The position numbers and the translations under genes are program-made. A stretch of DNA of 12,672 nt. It comes from Desulfurococcaceae archaeon. Its GTDB lineage: Archaea; Thermoproteota; Thermoprotei_A; Sulfolobales; Desulfurococcaceae. The DNA is taken from NCBI GenBank assembly GCA_020833085.1, contig JAJHQY010000009.1, forward strand, positions 1 to 12,672. Direction: 5' to 3'. Below the pieces are notes generated by a model that did no database searches, was not told where the DNA came from, and saw nothing but the letters and a program-made list of their open reading frames with translations. Positions 1-7,687 of this stretch are shown here, piece by piece (position 1 is the stretch's first letter; every line of letters begins with the position of its first letter).

Positions 1-18
1 AAAAGCTCACATGGGGAG

Positions 19-67
19 TCAGTACGCTCGTGCCCAGTCACAGATCCTAAAACCGTTTACTCATCAT
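19..67 (-). ncRNA. Candidate C/D box 2'-O-methylation guide sRNA downstream of gatE
   Basis: Read on the minus strand, a perfect C box (ATGATGA, 67-61) is followed by a 12-nt spacer (GTAAACGGTTTT, 60-49), a weak D' (AGGA, 48-45), 3 nt, a weak C' (GTGACTG, 41-35), a second 12-nt spacer (GGCACGAGCGTA, 34-23) and a perfect D box (CTGA, 22-19). This 49-nt C-12-D'-3-C'-12-D layout matches archaeal C/D sRNAs. By the N+5 rule the D guide would methylate the fifth base (C) of UACGCUCGUGCC, and the D' guide the fifth base (C) of AAAACCGUUUAC. No promoter is correctly placed for it: a TATA-like element at 77-85 is too close. It may be processed from gatDE read-through RNA. No clear terminal stem is seen. 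D' and C' are degenerate, so this is less certain than the sRNA at 8942-8991. Confidence 0.55.
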
Positions 68-129
68 TACTGCTCGGTATAATGCCTTCAAATCACTGCT
101 CATTGCCGGAGGTACTCCTCATCGCCAGG

Positions 130-2052
130 CTATTCTATACCTAGCACCTCTTTTAACTTCAACTTTACGCGTTCAGCTACGAGCTTGCCGTCTACACTTC
201 CCCGCACAGTTTTCATGACTTCTCCCATTACTATGTTAAATGCTTTATCTCTCTTTTCAAGTAGCCTGGTTTTAAGTCTCTCAATAGTGTTCACTATTAA
301 GTTATCCAGGTCTTCCACGCTTATTTTCTTCACTCTAAGCGCGTTTACAGCGTCAATAGCGCGCACACCGGGGTTTTTAGCCATGTAGGCTAAGAGGTCC
401 GGCACGGCTTCTTTTGCCACGACGCCCTCAGCTACTAGTTTCACTACATCTTCGATCGCGTCTTCGCTCAGGTTCTCAACAGGCACTCCCTCTCTTCTAA
501 GCATTGGTATGGTATTAACGAGTATAGAGGCTATAACTGAGCAGGGCACTCTCTCTCTGTACTTCTCAGCTAGGTACTCGTAGAAGTCGAGCATGAGGTC
601 ATTTAGTAGCGCTCGCGCTAGCTCGCTACTGAGCCCGTGTTCTTCTACTAGATGCTTGTATTTAATGTCTGGGTGCTCGGGCATGTACCTTGAGGCCTCC
701 TCCAGAAGATCATCTGTTATTAGAATAGGTGGTATGTCGGTTTCGGGATACATGCGCGCGGCTCCGGGTCTCGGCCTCATATACCTTGTTGTGCCGTCTG
801 GATTAGCCGCCCTGGTCTCTTCTGGTATGCCGATAATAGCGTACTTAGCCCTCTCAGCCACGGCTATTAAGGCCTTTTTCGCTTTCTCCTCCTCATCGGC
901 TACTATTACAATAGCGTCTCTCGAGCTATTAGCGCCTGTAGCAGAGTAGAGTTTTGAAACTTCACTTTCAGAAATTCCATATCCAGGCAACTCGTCTGTG
1001 TGGAAAATACCTCCAACACCTCCCCACGCCTTAGCGTAGTCACTCAGCTCGGTTCCGAATCTCCTGCCAGGCTGAATGCTCCACGAGAGAATGCCCTTAA
1101 AACCTGGCAGTACAAGTGCCAGGACTACTCCGCCCTTTTCAAGAGCTCTCTTTACGACTTTAGATGAAGTGTTCTCGAAGACTTCAGTGACGTCTACCAC
1201 CTCAGGCTTTATATTCTCGGGAGCTAGCCCTCTCGCCTTTAACTCGTCGCGAATTCTGAGTAGCTCTATTTGCCTTTTAACTTCATATTCCACAACTAGT
1301 GGTATCATGTAGAGGTGTTGAATACCCTTGATCTCTGTTTTAGCGCCACCCGCGATGCTGACATTAATGTCTTGTCTTATAGTTCCGAGACCCCACTTAG
1401 CCTTACCAGTCAACCTCACTAACTGCCCGATTTTGAGAGCTGTTTTGAGAGCTAATTCAGGGGTATCTATATCTGGAGCAGTGGCTATTTCGACAAGGGG
1501 TATTCCAAGCCTATCTAATACGTAAACAGACTCTACTTCACTCTCTTCTACTTTCCTAGCGGCGTCCTCCTCTAGGCACAGCGTCTGTACACCTATTACT
1601 CTATCGTCTACTCTGATGTGCCCGTTGAGCGCGATAAGAGCAGTTCTCTGAAAACCACTCACGTTACTACCATCAATGACTATTTTCCTCATAACGTGTA
1701 TCTCGTCTACTATCTTCATGTTCAAGGCCTTGGCGATAGCTAGGGCTACTAGTAGTGACTCTCTGTCCATGAAGTGTGGTGGTTCTTCGTCAGCCTCTAC
1801 GAGGCAGGACTCCTCTCTGGGTACGAGATAGCGGTACTTCTTCTTTTTACTCCACTCTAACATAGCAGCAGGGTCTACTTCTCCAACTTCACTTCTAGCA
1901 GGTCTAAGATACCTGTCTAGCTCACTACTATAATTCGTAGAAAGCCTCGTGGGGCACGGACAGAACAGTTTTCTCCTAGTGTTTAACTGAACGTGAATCT
2001 CCAGGCCTACTTTCAAGCCGAGTACTCTGTAATCTATACCCCCACTACTCAT
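130..2052 (-). CDS. gatE: Glutamyl-tRNA(Gln) amidotransferase subunit E
   Basis: GatE activates (phosphorylates) the Glu carried on misacylated Glu-tRNA(Gln) and, using ammonia from GatD, converts it to Gln-tRNA(Gln). The 640-residue length fits archaeal GatE. Visible blocks are the GatB/E cradle start [10 protein letters not shown] (residues 16-25), an AspRS-like insertion domain (about 285-410), the conserved segment around [17 protein letters not shown] (about 425), and a helical tRNA-binding tail (about 500-640) of the YqeY-like type. The ATG start is supported by a strong Shine-Dalgarno GAGGTG (2063-2058) five bases upstream, lying inside the 3' end of gatD. The two genes overlap by 8 nt, so translation is probably coupled. 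GatDE is archaea-specific and implies that Gln-tRNA is made indirectly. Confidence 0.97.
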   Translation of the reverse strand: MSSGGIDYRVLGLKVGLEIHVQLNTRRKLFCPCPTRLSTNYSSELDRYLRPARSEVGEVDPAAMLEWSKKKKYRYLVPREESCLVEADEEPPHFMDRESLLVALAIAKALNMKIVDEIHVMRKIVIDGSNVSGFQRTALIALNGHIRVDDRVIGVQTLCLEEDAARKVEESEVESVYVLDRLGIPLVEIATAPDIDTPELALKTALKIGQLVRLTGKAKWGLGTIRQDINVSIAGGAKTEIKGIQHLYMIPLVVEYEVKRQIELLRIRDELKARGLAPENIKPEVVDVTEVFENTSSKVVKRALEKGGVVLALVLPGFKGILSWSIQPGRRFGTELSDYAKAWGGVGGIFHTDELPGYGISESEVSKLYSATGANSSRDAIVIVADEEEKAKKALIAVAERAKYAIIGIPEETRAANPDGTTRYMRPRPGAARMYPETDIPPILITDDLLEEASRYMPEHPDIKYKHLVEEHGLSSELARALLNDLMLDFYEYLAEKYRERVPCSVIASILVNTIPMLRREGVPVENLSEDAIEDVVKLVAEGVVAKEAVPDLLAYMAKNPGVRAIDAVNALRVKKISVEDLDNLIVNTIERLKTRLLEKRDKAFNIVMGEVMKTVRGSVDGKLVAERVKLKLKEVLGIE

Positions 2053-3400
2053 ATACCCACCTCGGGTAGAGGTCTAGTGAGTGTCTCTCATTTAGCTCTC
2101 CAGCAATGTTCTTTGTAATCCACTCCTTGACTTCTCTCACATCGCGTGTAATTGAGCCGAGAATCCAGGACAATTTGACATAAGCCACCTCGGGAAGCAT
2201 ATCCCCTCCAGGTATAACACCCGCTTCTAGTAGTCTACGCCCAGTACTATACACGTTCATGTTTACACGCCCGAATAGGCACTGACTAGTCATTACAACG
2301 GGAATACTGCTCTCAACAGCTCTCTTAATTGAATTTATAACCCTATTAGCTATGTGCCCCAGACCTGTACCCTCGATTACAATTCCGTGAAAGCCCTTGT
2401 CTACGAGGAAGTCTATTATCTCCTCCTGTATTCCCGGGTAGGCTTTCACGAGGGCTACTCTCTCGTCAAACTTGTTTCTTAGAACAGGTGTTTTCGAAGA
2501 ATCCCTGTACTCGAGTACTCTACCTATAACTCTAATTTCGCGCTTAAGCGGGTCTACGAGTGCTATTGGCTTATCGTTTATTGACTGAAAAGCATCTCTT
2601 CTACTAGTGTGCATTTTTCTCGCTTTAACTCCTCTATGTACGAGTGTGTAGGGGTCTGAGGGGGTTGCGTGCATTGTGATAACTGACTCGGCAAATGGAG
2701 CTTTGGAGGCTACGAGAAAGGCTGATATTAAATTAAAGACGGCGTCCGTACTGGGTCTATCGCTACTTCTCTGCGACCCCACGAATACTACTGGCACGGG
2801 CTTGTCCTGTATAGCAAAGGCCAGCGCGGATGCAGTGTACGTCATGGTGTCAGTTCCGTGTGCAACAACAACTCCGCTAACGCCGCTCAGCATTTCTCTG
2901 TAGATACTCTCAACTATCCGCTCCCAGTGGCGTGGCTCCATATCCTCGCTAAAAACACTCATGAGCTCTCTAGCGCTGATCACGGCGATCTCTTCTAGTT
3001 CAGGTATCCACTCAAGTATTTCTTCAGTAGTAAGCGCTGGTGTTACGGCTCCCGTTTCATAGTCTACTTTAGACGCTATTGTCCCGCCAGTACTTATGAG
3101 TGTCACTCTCGGCGCGCTCTTCTCACTCACTAGCTTGCGAGCGGCTTGCTGAGTTCTGACTACTCTAGTCTCTGTCAATTGAATATCGAGAATTCTCTCT
3201 AGCTTAATTCCAATATTGTAGCCGTTTTCTAGTTTAATTACGAGAACCTGTTGTTCACTATAGAGCTCTGGTCTAGGCATTAAGAGGCCGCGCAGTAAAG
3301 TACCTTCCTTTAAAGTCACAGCGACCAGGTCGCCAGGCTTGATATTCCTACTTGCTAAGAGCTCTGCCAGGGGACCCGTGTAACCATAGTAGACTATCAT
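2045..3400 (-). CDS. gatD: Glutamyl-tRNA(Gln) amidotransferase subunit D (asparaginase-like)
   Basis: GatD hydrolyses glutamine and passes the ammonia to GatE. The 451-residue protein has the GatD N-terminal small beta domain (about 1-85, starting near [10 protein letters not shown] and KPGDLVAV) and then a type I asparaginase-like domain (about 98-440). Asparaginase signatures are STGGTIAS (103-110) with the nucleophilic Thr, HGTDTM (181-186), and a [11 protein letters not shown] segment (210-220). The extra N-terminal domain separates GatD from a plain L-asparaginase. The start is ATG with only a weak GGT upstream. A TATA box at 3434-3442 sits 38 bp upstream, predicting a leader of about 12 nt. 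It is first in the gatD-gatE operon, 113 bp downstream of rps30e. Confidence 0.97.
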   Translation of the reverse strand: MIVYYGYTGPLAELLASRNIKPGDLVAVTLKEGTLLRGLLMPRPELYSEQQVLVIKLENGYNIGIKLERILDIQLTETRVVRTQQAARKLVSEKSAPRVTLISTGGTIASKVDYETGAVTPALTTEEILEWIPELEEIAVISARELMSVFSEDMEPRHWERIVESIYREMLSGVSGVVVAHGTDTMTYTASALAFAIQDKPVPVVFVGSQRSSDRPSTDAVFNLISAFLVASKAPFAESVITMHATPSDPYTLVHRGVKARKMHTSRRDAFQSINDKPIALVDPLKREIRVIGRVLEYRDSSKTPVLRNKFDERVALVKAYPGIQEEIIDFLVDKGFHGIVIEGTGLGHIANRVINSIKRAVESSIPVVMTSQCLFGRVNMNVYSTGRRLLEAGVIPGGDMLPEVAYVKLSWILGSITRDVREVKEWITKNIAGELNERHSLDLYPRWVYE

Positions 3401-3433
3401 TACTAATTACCGGTCTATGTTTAGAGTAGAGGG

Positions 3434-3442
3434 AATATATAA
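3434..3442 (-). promoter_or_regulatory. TATA box for gatDE
   Basis: On the minus strand the element reads TTATATATT, centred 38 bp upstream of the gatD ATG. With the usual archaeal spacing of about 26 bp from TATA to start site, transcription would begin near 3412. This separate promoter suggests that gatDE does not depend on read-through from rps30e. Confidence 0.6.
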
Positions 3443-3513
3443 TGACTTCTACACGGCCCCTGTGAGCGCAGAAGAGAGGACACACAGTCTAAGAAGTTGA
3501 ATTGAAGATTCAT

Positions 3514-3681
3514 TTACTGAGCTACAGGTAGTGTGGTTTCTTCTCGCTTAACGACAAATCTCCTAAGGTACTCCACTCTATTTCTCACTCTTGGAGGCTT
3601 GTTCTTTTTCGGTTTAGGTGGTATTTTTGGCGTCGCACTTCTAACTTTACCGGCTTTTGTTAGTGATCCATGGGTTGGCAT
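3514..3681 (-). CDS. rps30e: 30S ribosomal protein S30e
   Basis: This is a 55-residue basic protein beginning [15 protein letters not shown] and continuing [19 protein letters not shown], which is the archaeal/eukaryotic small-subunit protein S30e. The TKAGKVR and RVRNR blocks and the Lys/Arg/Pro richness are typical of the family, and the length is near the usual 50-60 residues. The ATG is preceded by a Shine-Dalgarno GGTGA (3693-3689) seven bases upstream, and a TATA element lies at 3724-3732. It is transcribed divergently from nop5, with 86 bp between start codons, and ends 113 bp before gatD. It is short enough to be missed by length-filtered gene calling; an open frame on the opposite strand at 3533-3715 is its antisense shadow. 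Confidence 0.93.
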   Translation of the reverse strand: MPTHGSLTKAGKVRSATPKIPPKPKKNKPPRVRNRVEYLRRFVVKREETTLPVAQ

Positions 3682-3723
3682 GTGTGCGTCACCGCGCTAC
3701 TCATTTAGAGATTAGAGAAAGGG

Positions 3724-3732
3724 ATATTTAAA
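3724..3732. promoter_or_regulatory. Possibly shared divergent TATA element for rps30e (minus) and nop5 (plus)
   Basis: The element reads ATATTTAAA on the plus strand and TTTAAATAT on the minus strand, with a palindromic TTTAAA core. Its centre is 40 bp from the nop5 ATG, giving a leader of about 14 nt, and 47 bp from the rps30e ATG, giving a leader of about 21 nt. The plus-strand upstream flank is purine-rich (GAGAAAGGG), consistent with a BRE. No better TATA box for either gene is visible in the 86-bp intergenic space, so both genes may use this one. Confidence 0.55.
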
Positions 3733-3767
3733 CACCTGTTCCACTATCCCTACTAAGGCTGGTAATT

Positions 3768-5003
3768 ATGCCTAATAAAGTCTACTTGGCAGAGACTGTT
3801 ATAGGAGTAATAGCCGTAGATGAAAATGGAGAGATAGTGGAGTTCGTTCCAAGTCCTTCGAGACTAGACGATCTCGTCGAGTACATTATTAGCATTGAGA
3901 GGGGGGATGTAACTCCTCAAGTTGCAGAGATAATAAGTAAATTGAAGGAGAAAGGAGTCAGCGTCGTAGTAGTAGAGTCTTACTCGGCAGCTAAGGCCGC
4001 GGCGTCTCAGGGTCTCTCTTCGATAGTTGATCCCGTTTCTATACAGATACTGCGTGTTAGAGAGAAATTACCTGAACTAGCTGTTAAGTACGGATTTGCC
4101 CCATCTCTCGAGGAGTATTTTGCGAAATTACATGAGATAACACTAGAGTGGACTAGGAGAAAGCTGAGGAGAGCGGCTCAGAAGAGAGACATGTTGGCTG
4201 TTCAGGCTATTAGAGCGATTGACGATATTGACAGGACGATAAATCTCTACGTGGCTAGACTGAGAGAGTGGTATAGTCTCCACTTCCCAGAGCTAGATGA
4301 GCTTGTACGAGACCACATGCTATACGCTAAACTAGTCTATGAACTTGGTGACAGGGTGAACTTTACAAAGGAGAATCTCCGTAAACTAGAAGTCCCCGAG
4401 GAACTCGCCGAGAAAGTAGCATCGGCGGCCTCTACTAGTATTGGAGCTGAGCTGAGCGACTTTGACATAAACTACATTAAGGTCTTAGCGGGCATAATAC
4501 TAGACCTCTACAGGCTCAGAGACACTCTAGAAGACTATATTGAGACTGTTATGAAGGAAGTAGCTCCGAATATAACAGCACTAGTTGGACCCAAGCTGGG
4601 TGCCAGGCTTCTCAGTCTCGCCGGTGGACTAGAAAAAATGGCTAAGTTGCCAGCTAGTACAATACAGGTTTTAGGTGCAGAGAAAGCCCTGTTTAGAGCT
4701 CTGAGAACGGGTGGTAAGCCGCCGAAACACGGAGTTATCTTCCAGCACCCAGCTATACACAGGTCTCCTAGGTGGCAGAGAGGTAAAATAGCCAGAGCTT
4801 TAGCCGCGAAATTGGCAATTGCAGCTAAAGTAGACTTCTTCACCGGCAGGTTTATTGGAGACAAGCTAGCAGCGGAGTTCCAGCAGAGGGTCGAGGAAGT
4901 AAAGAAACTCTATCCTAAACCACCACCAAGAGTAGAAAAAGCTAAAACAGAGGAGAAGAAGAGGAAGAAAGATAAGGAGGGTGGAAAAGAGAAGTCCAGG
5001 TGA
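3768..5003 (+). CDS. nop5: C/D box sRNP core protein Nop5 (Nop56/58 family)
   Basis: Nop5 is the scaffold of the archaeal box C/D 2'-O-methylation particle. It binds fibrillarin through its N-terminal domain, dimerises through a coiled coil, and contacts L7Ae and guide RNA through its NOP domain. The 411 residues show the N-terminal domain (about 1-115), a helical/coiled-coil stretch rich in Arg, Glu and Leu (about 120-230), and a NOP domain with GPKLGARLLSLAGG (from about 274) and GVIFQHPAIHRSPRWQRGKIARALAAK (from about 322, only its key residues meant). A Lys/Glu-rich tail runs from about 385 to 411, as is common in archaeal Nop5. The ATG start has only a weak Shine-Dalgarno. It is first in an operon with fibrillarin, 6 nt upstream of it, the classic archaeal pairing. 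Confidence 0.97.
   Translation: MPNKVYLAETVIGVIAVDENGEIVEFVPSPSRLDDLVEYIISIERGDVTPQVAEIISKLKEKGVSVVVVESYSAAKAAASQGLSSIVDPVSIQILRVREKLPELAVKYGFAPSLEEYFAKLHEITLEWTRRKLRRAAQKRDMLAVQAIRAIDDIDRTINLYVARLREWYSLHFPELDELVRDHMLYAKLVYELGDRVNFTKENLRKLEVPEELAEKVASAASTSIGAELSDFDINYIKVLAGIILDLYRLRDTLEDYIETVMKEVAPNITALVGPKLGARLLSLAGGLEKMAKLPASTIQVLGAEKALFRALRTGGKPPKHGVIFQHPAIHRSPRWQRGKIARALAAKLAIAAKVDFFTGRFIGDKLAAEFQQRVEEVKKLYPKPPPRVEKAKTEEKKRKKDKEGGKEKSR
4998..5003 (+). promoter_or_regulatory. Ribosome binding site fixing the GTG start of fibrillarin
   Basis: AGGTGA lies six bases before the GTG at 5010, and its last three bases are the nop5 stop codon. This supports GTG 5010 as the start and suggests that ribosomes ending nop5 re-initiate on flpA. 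The same nesting is seen at 9936-9940. Confidence 0.7.
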
Positions 5004-5009
5004 AGCTGA

Positions 5010-5717
5010 GTGAGTAGTGTTGTCTCAATAAAGCCTCATGAGAAGTACTTTGGCGTCTACGTAGTTGAACTAGAAGATGGAACAACGAGGCTCGCGACAA
5101 AGAACTTAGTGCCCGGTCATAGAGTGTACGGTGAGAGACTCTTTAAGTACAACAATATTGAGTACCGTGAGTGGAATCCATATAGAAGCAAACTCGCGGG
5201 AGCTCTATTAAAAGGCCTAGCTGATCAGCCGATTAGAGAGGGGGATAGAATTCTCTACTTAGGCGTGGCTTCTGGCACCACTGCTAGCCACATCTCCGAT
5301 ATAGTAGGTCCTCGTGGCAGAATATATGGAGTCGACATAGCGCCTAGAGTTATGAGAGAGTTTATCATGGTTGCCGATGTGAGGAAAAACCTGTACCCAA
5401 TACTAGCTGATGCTAGAAAGCCACTAGACTACAGACACATAGTTGAAATAGTAGACGGGATCTATGCTGACATAGCACAGCCAGAGCAGGCGGCCATAGT
5501 CGCCGATAATGCCGATATTTTCCTCAAAGACTCGGGGTATTTGCTACTCGCAATTAAAGCTAGAAGTATAGACGTGACTAAAGAGCCCAGTGAAATATAC
5601 AAGAGAGAGATTAACACGCTGAAAGAGAGAGGCTTTGAAATAATAGACATAGTTCACCTAGAACCTTATGACAAAGACCACGCAATGATACTAGCCCGTT
5701 ATACTAGGAGAAAGTAA
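5010..5717 (+). CDS. flpA: Fibrillarin-like rRNA/tRNA 2'-O-methyltransferase
   Basis: This is the SAM-dependent methyltransferase of the box C/D sRNP; it methylates ribose 2'-OH groups on rRNA and tRNA at positions chosen by guide sRNAs. The 235 residues fit archaeal fibrillarin. There is an N-terminal beta domain (about 1-55), then [17 protein letters not shown], which carries the conserved catalytic Lys. The SAM-binding loop [11 protein letters not shown] lies near residue 84, the acidic strand-2 end is GVDIAPR, and conserved [13 protein letters not shown] (about 150-165) and LAIKAR (about 178) carry the remaining catalytic Asp/Lys residues. The start is GTG, set by AGGTGA at 4998-5003, so translation is likely coupled to nop5. 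Confidence 0.97.
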   Translation: MSSVVSIKPHEKYFGVYVVELEDGTTRLATKNLVPGHRVYGERLFKYNNIEYREWNPYRSKLAGALLKGLADQPIREGDRILYLGVASGTTASHISDIVGPRGRIYGVDIAPRVMREFIMVADVRKNLYPILADARKPLDYRHIVEIVDGIYADIAQPEQAAIVADNADIFLKDSGYLLLAIKARSIDVTKEPSEIYKREINTLKERGFEIIDIVHLEPYDKDHAMILARYTRRK

Positions 5718-5765
5718 GAGAGTAGGAACAGGATGAGTTTTAGGCATTAAAGAAGTACGTTAAAG

Positions 5766-5774
5766 TAAAATTTT
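5766..5774 (+). promoter_or_regulatory. Possible TATA element upstream of the HTH regulator
   Basis: The A/T-rich tract AAAATTTTT lies about 40 bp before the ATG at 5810, a suitable distance for an archaeal promoter, but it is not a good TATA match. A second candidate, GTATTTT near 5785-5791, would give a nearly leaderless transcript. The rest of the 92-bp gap after flpA shows no gene. Confidence 0.3.
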
Positions 5775-5809
5775 TGCAATAGGAGTATTTTCACACGGGC
5801 AAAACAGGT

Positions 5810-6724
5810 ATGAGTGGAGATAATAGCGCGGAAGAGCTGGTAGGAGAGACTCTCTCCGCGCTTAAAGGAGCCGGCTTCGTAGCCGAGATTATCTCCTACC
5901 CTCCGGAAAGTAGAGGATTCGACATTATAGCGTATAAAACAGGCTCTAAACCCCTGGTAATTAAGGTAGTGGAAGACCTTAAGAGAATTAGCAGGATCGA
6001 GCTGGGTGATTTAAAGAAGAGTAGTAAAGCGTACAACTCAGTGTCGTTGCTAGTAGCTCTCAGAGACGGAGACAGCAGTTTAGAAGACGACGTTTTGTAT
6101 GAGAAATATGGAATAGTAATCTTGACTGTGAAAACGCTTGAAAAGAGTATATCCGGGAGAGAGAAGCCCGTAGTCATGTACCGCAAAGGCAACTACTTCT
6201 TAAAGATAAACAGCAGAGTATTTCGTGAAAAACTGAGAGAGTACGGCTATTCTAGAAGCGAGCTCGCCGAGTTACTAAAAGTCACTAAAAAGGCTATATA
6301 TCTATATGAACGCGGAGATCTCCTAGTACCGCTAGACAAGGGTTTGTTACTAGCAGAGCTCCTGGGCGAGGATATATTTGAAGAGCTAGACATAACTAGT
6401 CAAACCATGACAGTTCAAGGCGAGATCACTACTAGTGATACTCCGCGTGATAAGATCGAGAGGTCTCTGTGGAGACTGGCATCTAAGTTTAACAAGATAT
6501 TCTTACGTTTCAACAGGACACCAGTAGATATAGTTATGAAGAACGAGAACTTGACTATAGCTATAACTAAGGCAACCTCCACGAGTAGCCCCTTAGTGAG
6601 GAGTAAAATTGAAAATGCAGAGAAAATAGCTGATCTTGTGAACACGCCTCTTATTGTAATAAAATCTCATGCAGACATAAAGCACGTGGAGAGCGCTTTG
6701 GCTAAGAGGGATGTAATTAGTTGA
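5810..6724 (+). CDS. Archaeal HTH-type transcriptional regulator (COG1395-like)
   Basis: The protein resembles the conserved archaeal family annotated as putative HTH-type transcriptional regulators. The 304 residues divide into three parts. The N-terminal alpha/beta domain (about 1-130), with GFDIIAYK followed by LVIKVVEDL, looks like a nuclease-type fold of the RecB/PD-(D/E)XK kind that is probably inactive. A Cro/Xre-type helix-turn-helix follows (about 137-195: YSRSELAELLKVTKKAIYLYERG). The C-terminal alpha/beta domain (about 215-304), with TPVDIVM and PLIVIKSH, looks similar to the first. The regulated genes are unknown. It overlaps the next gene by 4 nt (TTGA), so it may be co-expressed with the THEP1 NTPase. 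The family match is from memory of its sequence pattern; DNA binding is inferred from the HTH. Confidence 0.8.
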   Translation: MSGDNSAEELVGETLSALKGAGFVAEIISYPPESRGFDIIAYKTGSKPLVIKVVEDLKRISRIELGDLKKSSKAYNSVSLLVALRDGDSSLEDDVLYEKYGIVILTVKTLEKSISGREKPVVMYRKGNYFLKINSRVFREKLREYGYSRSELAELLKVTKKAIYLYERGDLLVPLDKGLLLAELLGEDIFEELDITSQTMTVQGEITTSDTPRDKIERSLWRLASKFNKIFLRFNRTPVDIVMKNENLTIAITKATSTSSPLVRSKIENAEKIADLVNTPLIVIKSHADIKHVESALAKRDVIS

Positions 6725-7263
6725 GATCACTGCGACTAGTAATTACGGGTAGACCTGGAGTAGGCAAGTCAACGCTCTTCAGCACTATTATATCTACTCT
6801 GAGAGAGCACGACATCCCCGTCGGGGGAATAATGGCTCCAGAAGTCAGAGTTGAGGGAAGAAGAATTGGATTTAAACTCGTGGACCTGCTAACTGGTGAG
6901 GAGGTGTGGCTTGCTAGGAGAGACTACCCTAGCCCAGTTAGAGTAGGGTCTTATGGTGTAGTCGTAGAAGAGGCCTCGCAGCTTGTAGAGAGAGCTCTGA
7001 ATAGGGCTATGAGTGAAACGCCAGTAGTGGGTATAGATGAGGTGGGACCTATGGAGCTCAAACTACCTGTCTTTAAGCCTATGTTATTAAAGCTCTTAAG
7101 GTCAGATAAGCACTTAATTCTCGTTGTTCACTACAATTTAGGCGACCGGGAAATCCTCTCCGAGCTTGCTACTGCTAAGAAAGTTGTACTAACACTTGAA
7201 AACAGGGAGAACTACAGGAGAACATTACCTCTCGAAGTTTTACGCGAAGTTAAACAAGCCTAA
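6721..7263 (+). CDS. THEP1-type nucleoside-triphosphatase (NTPCR family)
   Basis: This is a 180-residue P-loop NTPase. Walker A is GRPGVGKST (10-18), and Walker B with the catalytic acid is VVGIDEVGPMEL (102-113), the latter being characteristic of the THEP1/NTPCR (COG1618) family. Members hydrolyse ATP, GTP and other NTPs in vitro, but the cellular role is unsettled. The chosen start is TTG at 6721, which overlaps the TGA stop of the regulator gene (TTGA). A purine-rich GAGGGA (6706-6711) about 9 nt upstream could be its Shine-Dalgarno. A TTG start puts the P-loop ten residues from the N-terminus, as expected. The 3' end overlaps the convergent DUF167 gene by 14 nt. Confidence 0.92.
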   Translation: MRSLRLVITGRPGVGKSTLFSTIISTLREHDIPVGGIMAPEVRVEGRRIGFKLVDLLTGEEVWLARRDYPSPVRVGSYGVVVEEASQLVERALNRAMSETPVVGIDEVGPMELKLPVFKPMLLKLLRSDKHLILVVHYNLGDREILSELATAKKVVLTLENRENYRRTLPLEVLREVKQA

Positions 7264-7585
7264 TTACTCTTATTAACCTCCTCGCAAGCTCATCGAGACT
7301 AATCTCTGAAATCAGCACCCGTTTCACTCGCTCTCGTGCACCGTAAACGATATCTATTCTCGAAGATGGTACTTTTAGAGTTCTCGCAAGAAATCTAATT
7401 AGCGCGGCGTTCTCTCTCCCAGATCCAGTTGTAAGCGGGGCTCTGTACACTAGCTCACCGCCCTCGATAAAGAGGCCCTCTTCATCGCCTTCCTCGACCC
7501 TTATACTCACAATTACGCCTTTACCGGACTCAATGGAGTTCCTACTTATAATTTCCGAGATTCTGCTTTTAAGATCTTCACTCAC
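7250..7585 (-). CDS. DUF167 / YggU-family protein
   Basis: This small 111-residue protein belongs to a widespread family of unknown function. The signature is the segment APLTTGSGRENAALIRFLARTLKVPSSRIDIV (about 49-80), followed by YGARERVKRVLI (81-92). It corresponds to the family's usual pattern of AP, a Gly-rich turn, an Asn-Ala-containing helix, a Val-Pro-Ser-containing loop, and a Gly then Lys/Arg run. The N-terminal 20 residues are a helical extension. The start is GTG with a Shine-Dalgarno AGGTG (about 7596-7592). It ends 14 nt inside the convergent THEP1 gene. It lies 102 bp downstream of trm1 and appears to have its own promoter at 7632-7639. Confidence 0.85.
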   Translation of the reverse strand: MSEDLKSRISEIISRNSIESGKGVIVSIRVEEGDEEGLFIEGGELVYRAPLTTGSGRENAALIRFLARTLKVPSSRIDIVYGARERVKRVLISEISLDELARRLIRVIRLV

Positions 7586-7631
7586 AACTCACACCTATAG
7601 AGCTCAACTACTAATTCTTCTAGACAGAGAG

Positions 7632-7639
7632 AATAAATA
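7632..7639 (-). promoter_or_regulatory. TATA box candidate for the DUF167 gene
   Basis: On the minus strand the element reads TATTTATT, centred about 51 bp upstream of the GTG at 7585, predicting a leader of about 25 nt. A perfect 6-bp inverted repeat with a 3-nt loop (7645-7659) lies just upstream, between the trm1 stop and this box. Confidence 0.45.
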
Positions 7640-7687
7640 GCTAATCCTCTAGGAGAGGAGACCCGCGAGAAGTTCAAGTGTAACGCG

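Noticed and set aside
72..126. A third C/D-like arrangement between gatE and the sRNA at 19-67 (GCGATGA, 12 nt, then GTGATTT, 12 nt, CCGA on the minus strand)
   Set aside because: Both outer boxes deviate from consensus (C box one mismatch, D box CCGA instead of CTGA) and there is no recognisable D'. It overlaps the expected upstream region of the better candidate.
593..949. 118-codon plus-strand open frame inside gatE
   Set aside because: It is a shadow of the conserved gatE coding strand, with a Ser/Leu-rich translation and no recognisable domain. The same applies to the other plus-strand frames within gatE and gatD.
3533..3715. 60-codon plus-strand open frame
   Set aside because: It is antisense to rps30e, whose translation on the minus strand is a clear ribosomal protein match.
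4535..4864. 109-codon minus-strand open frame inside nop5
   Set aside because: It is antisense to the highly conserved NOP domain, without an independent ribosome binding site or family match.
5731..5742. C-box-like AGGATGAG after flpA
   Set aside because: There is one mismatch in the C box and no CTGA within the next 70 bases, so it does not form a C/D sRNA.
7645..7659. Perfect 6-bp inverted repeat with a 3-nt loop between trm1 and the DUF167 gene
   Set aside because: It is short, without a following T tract on the trm1 strand. It could be a weak terminator or operator, but nothing beyond the symmetry supports it.
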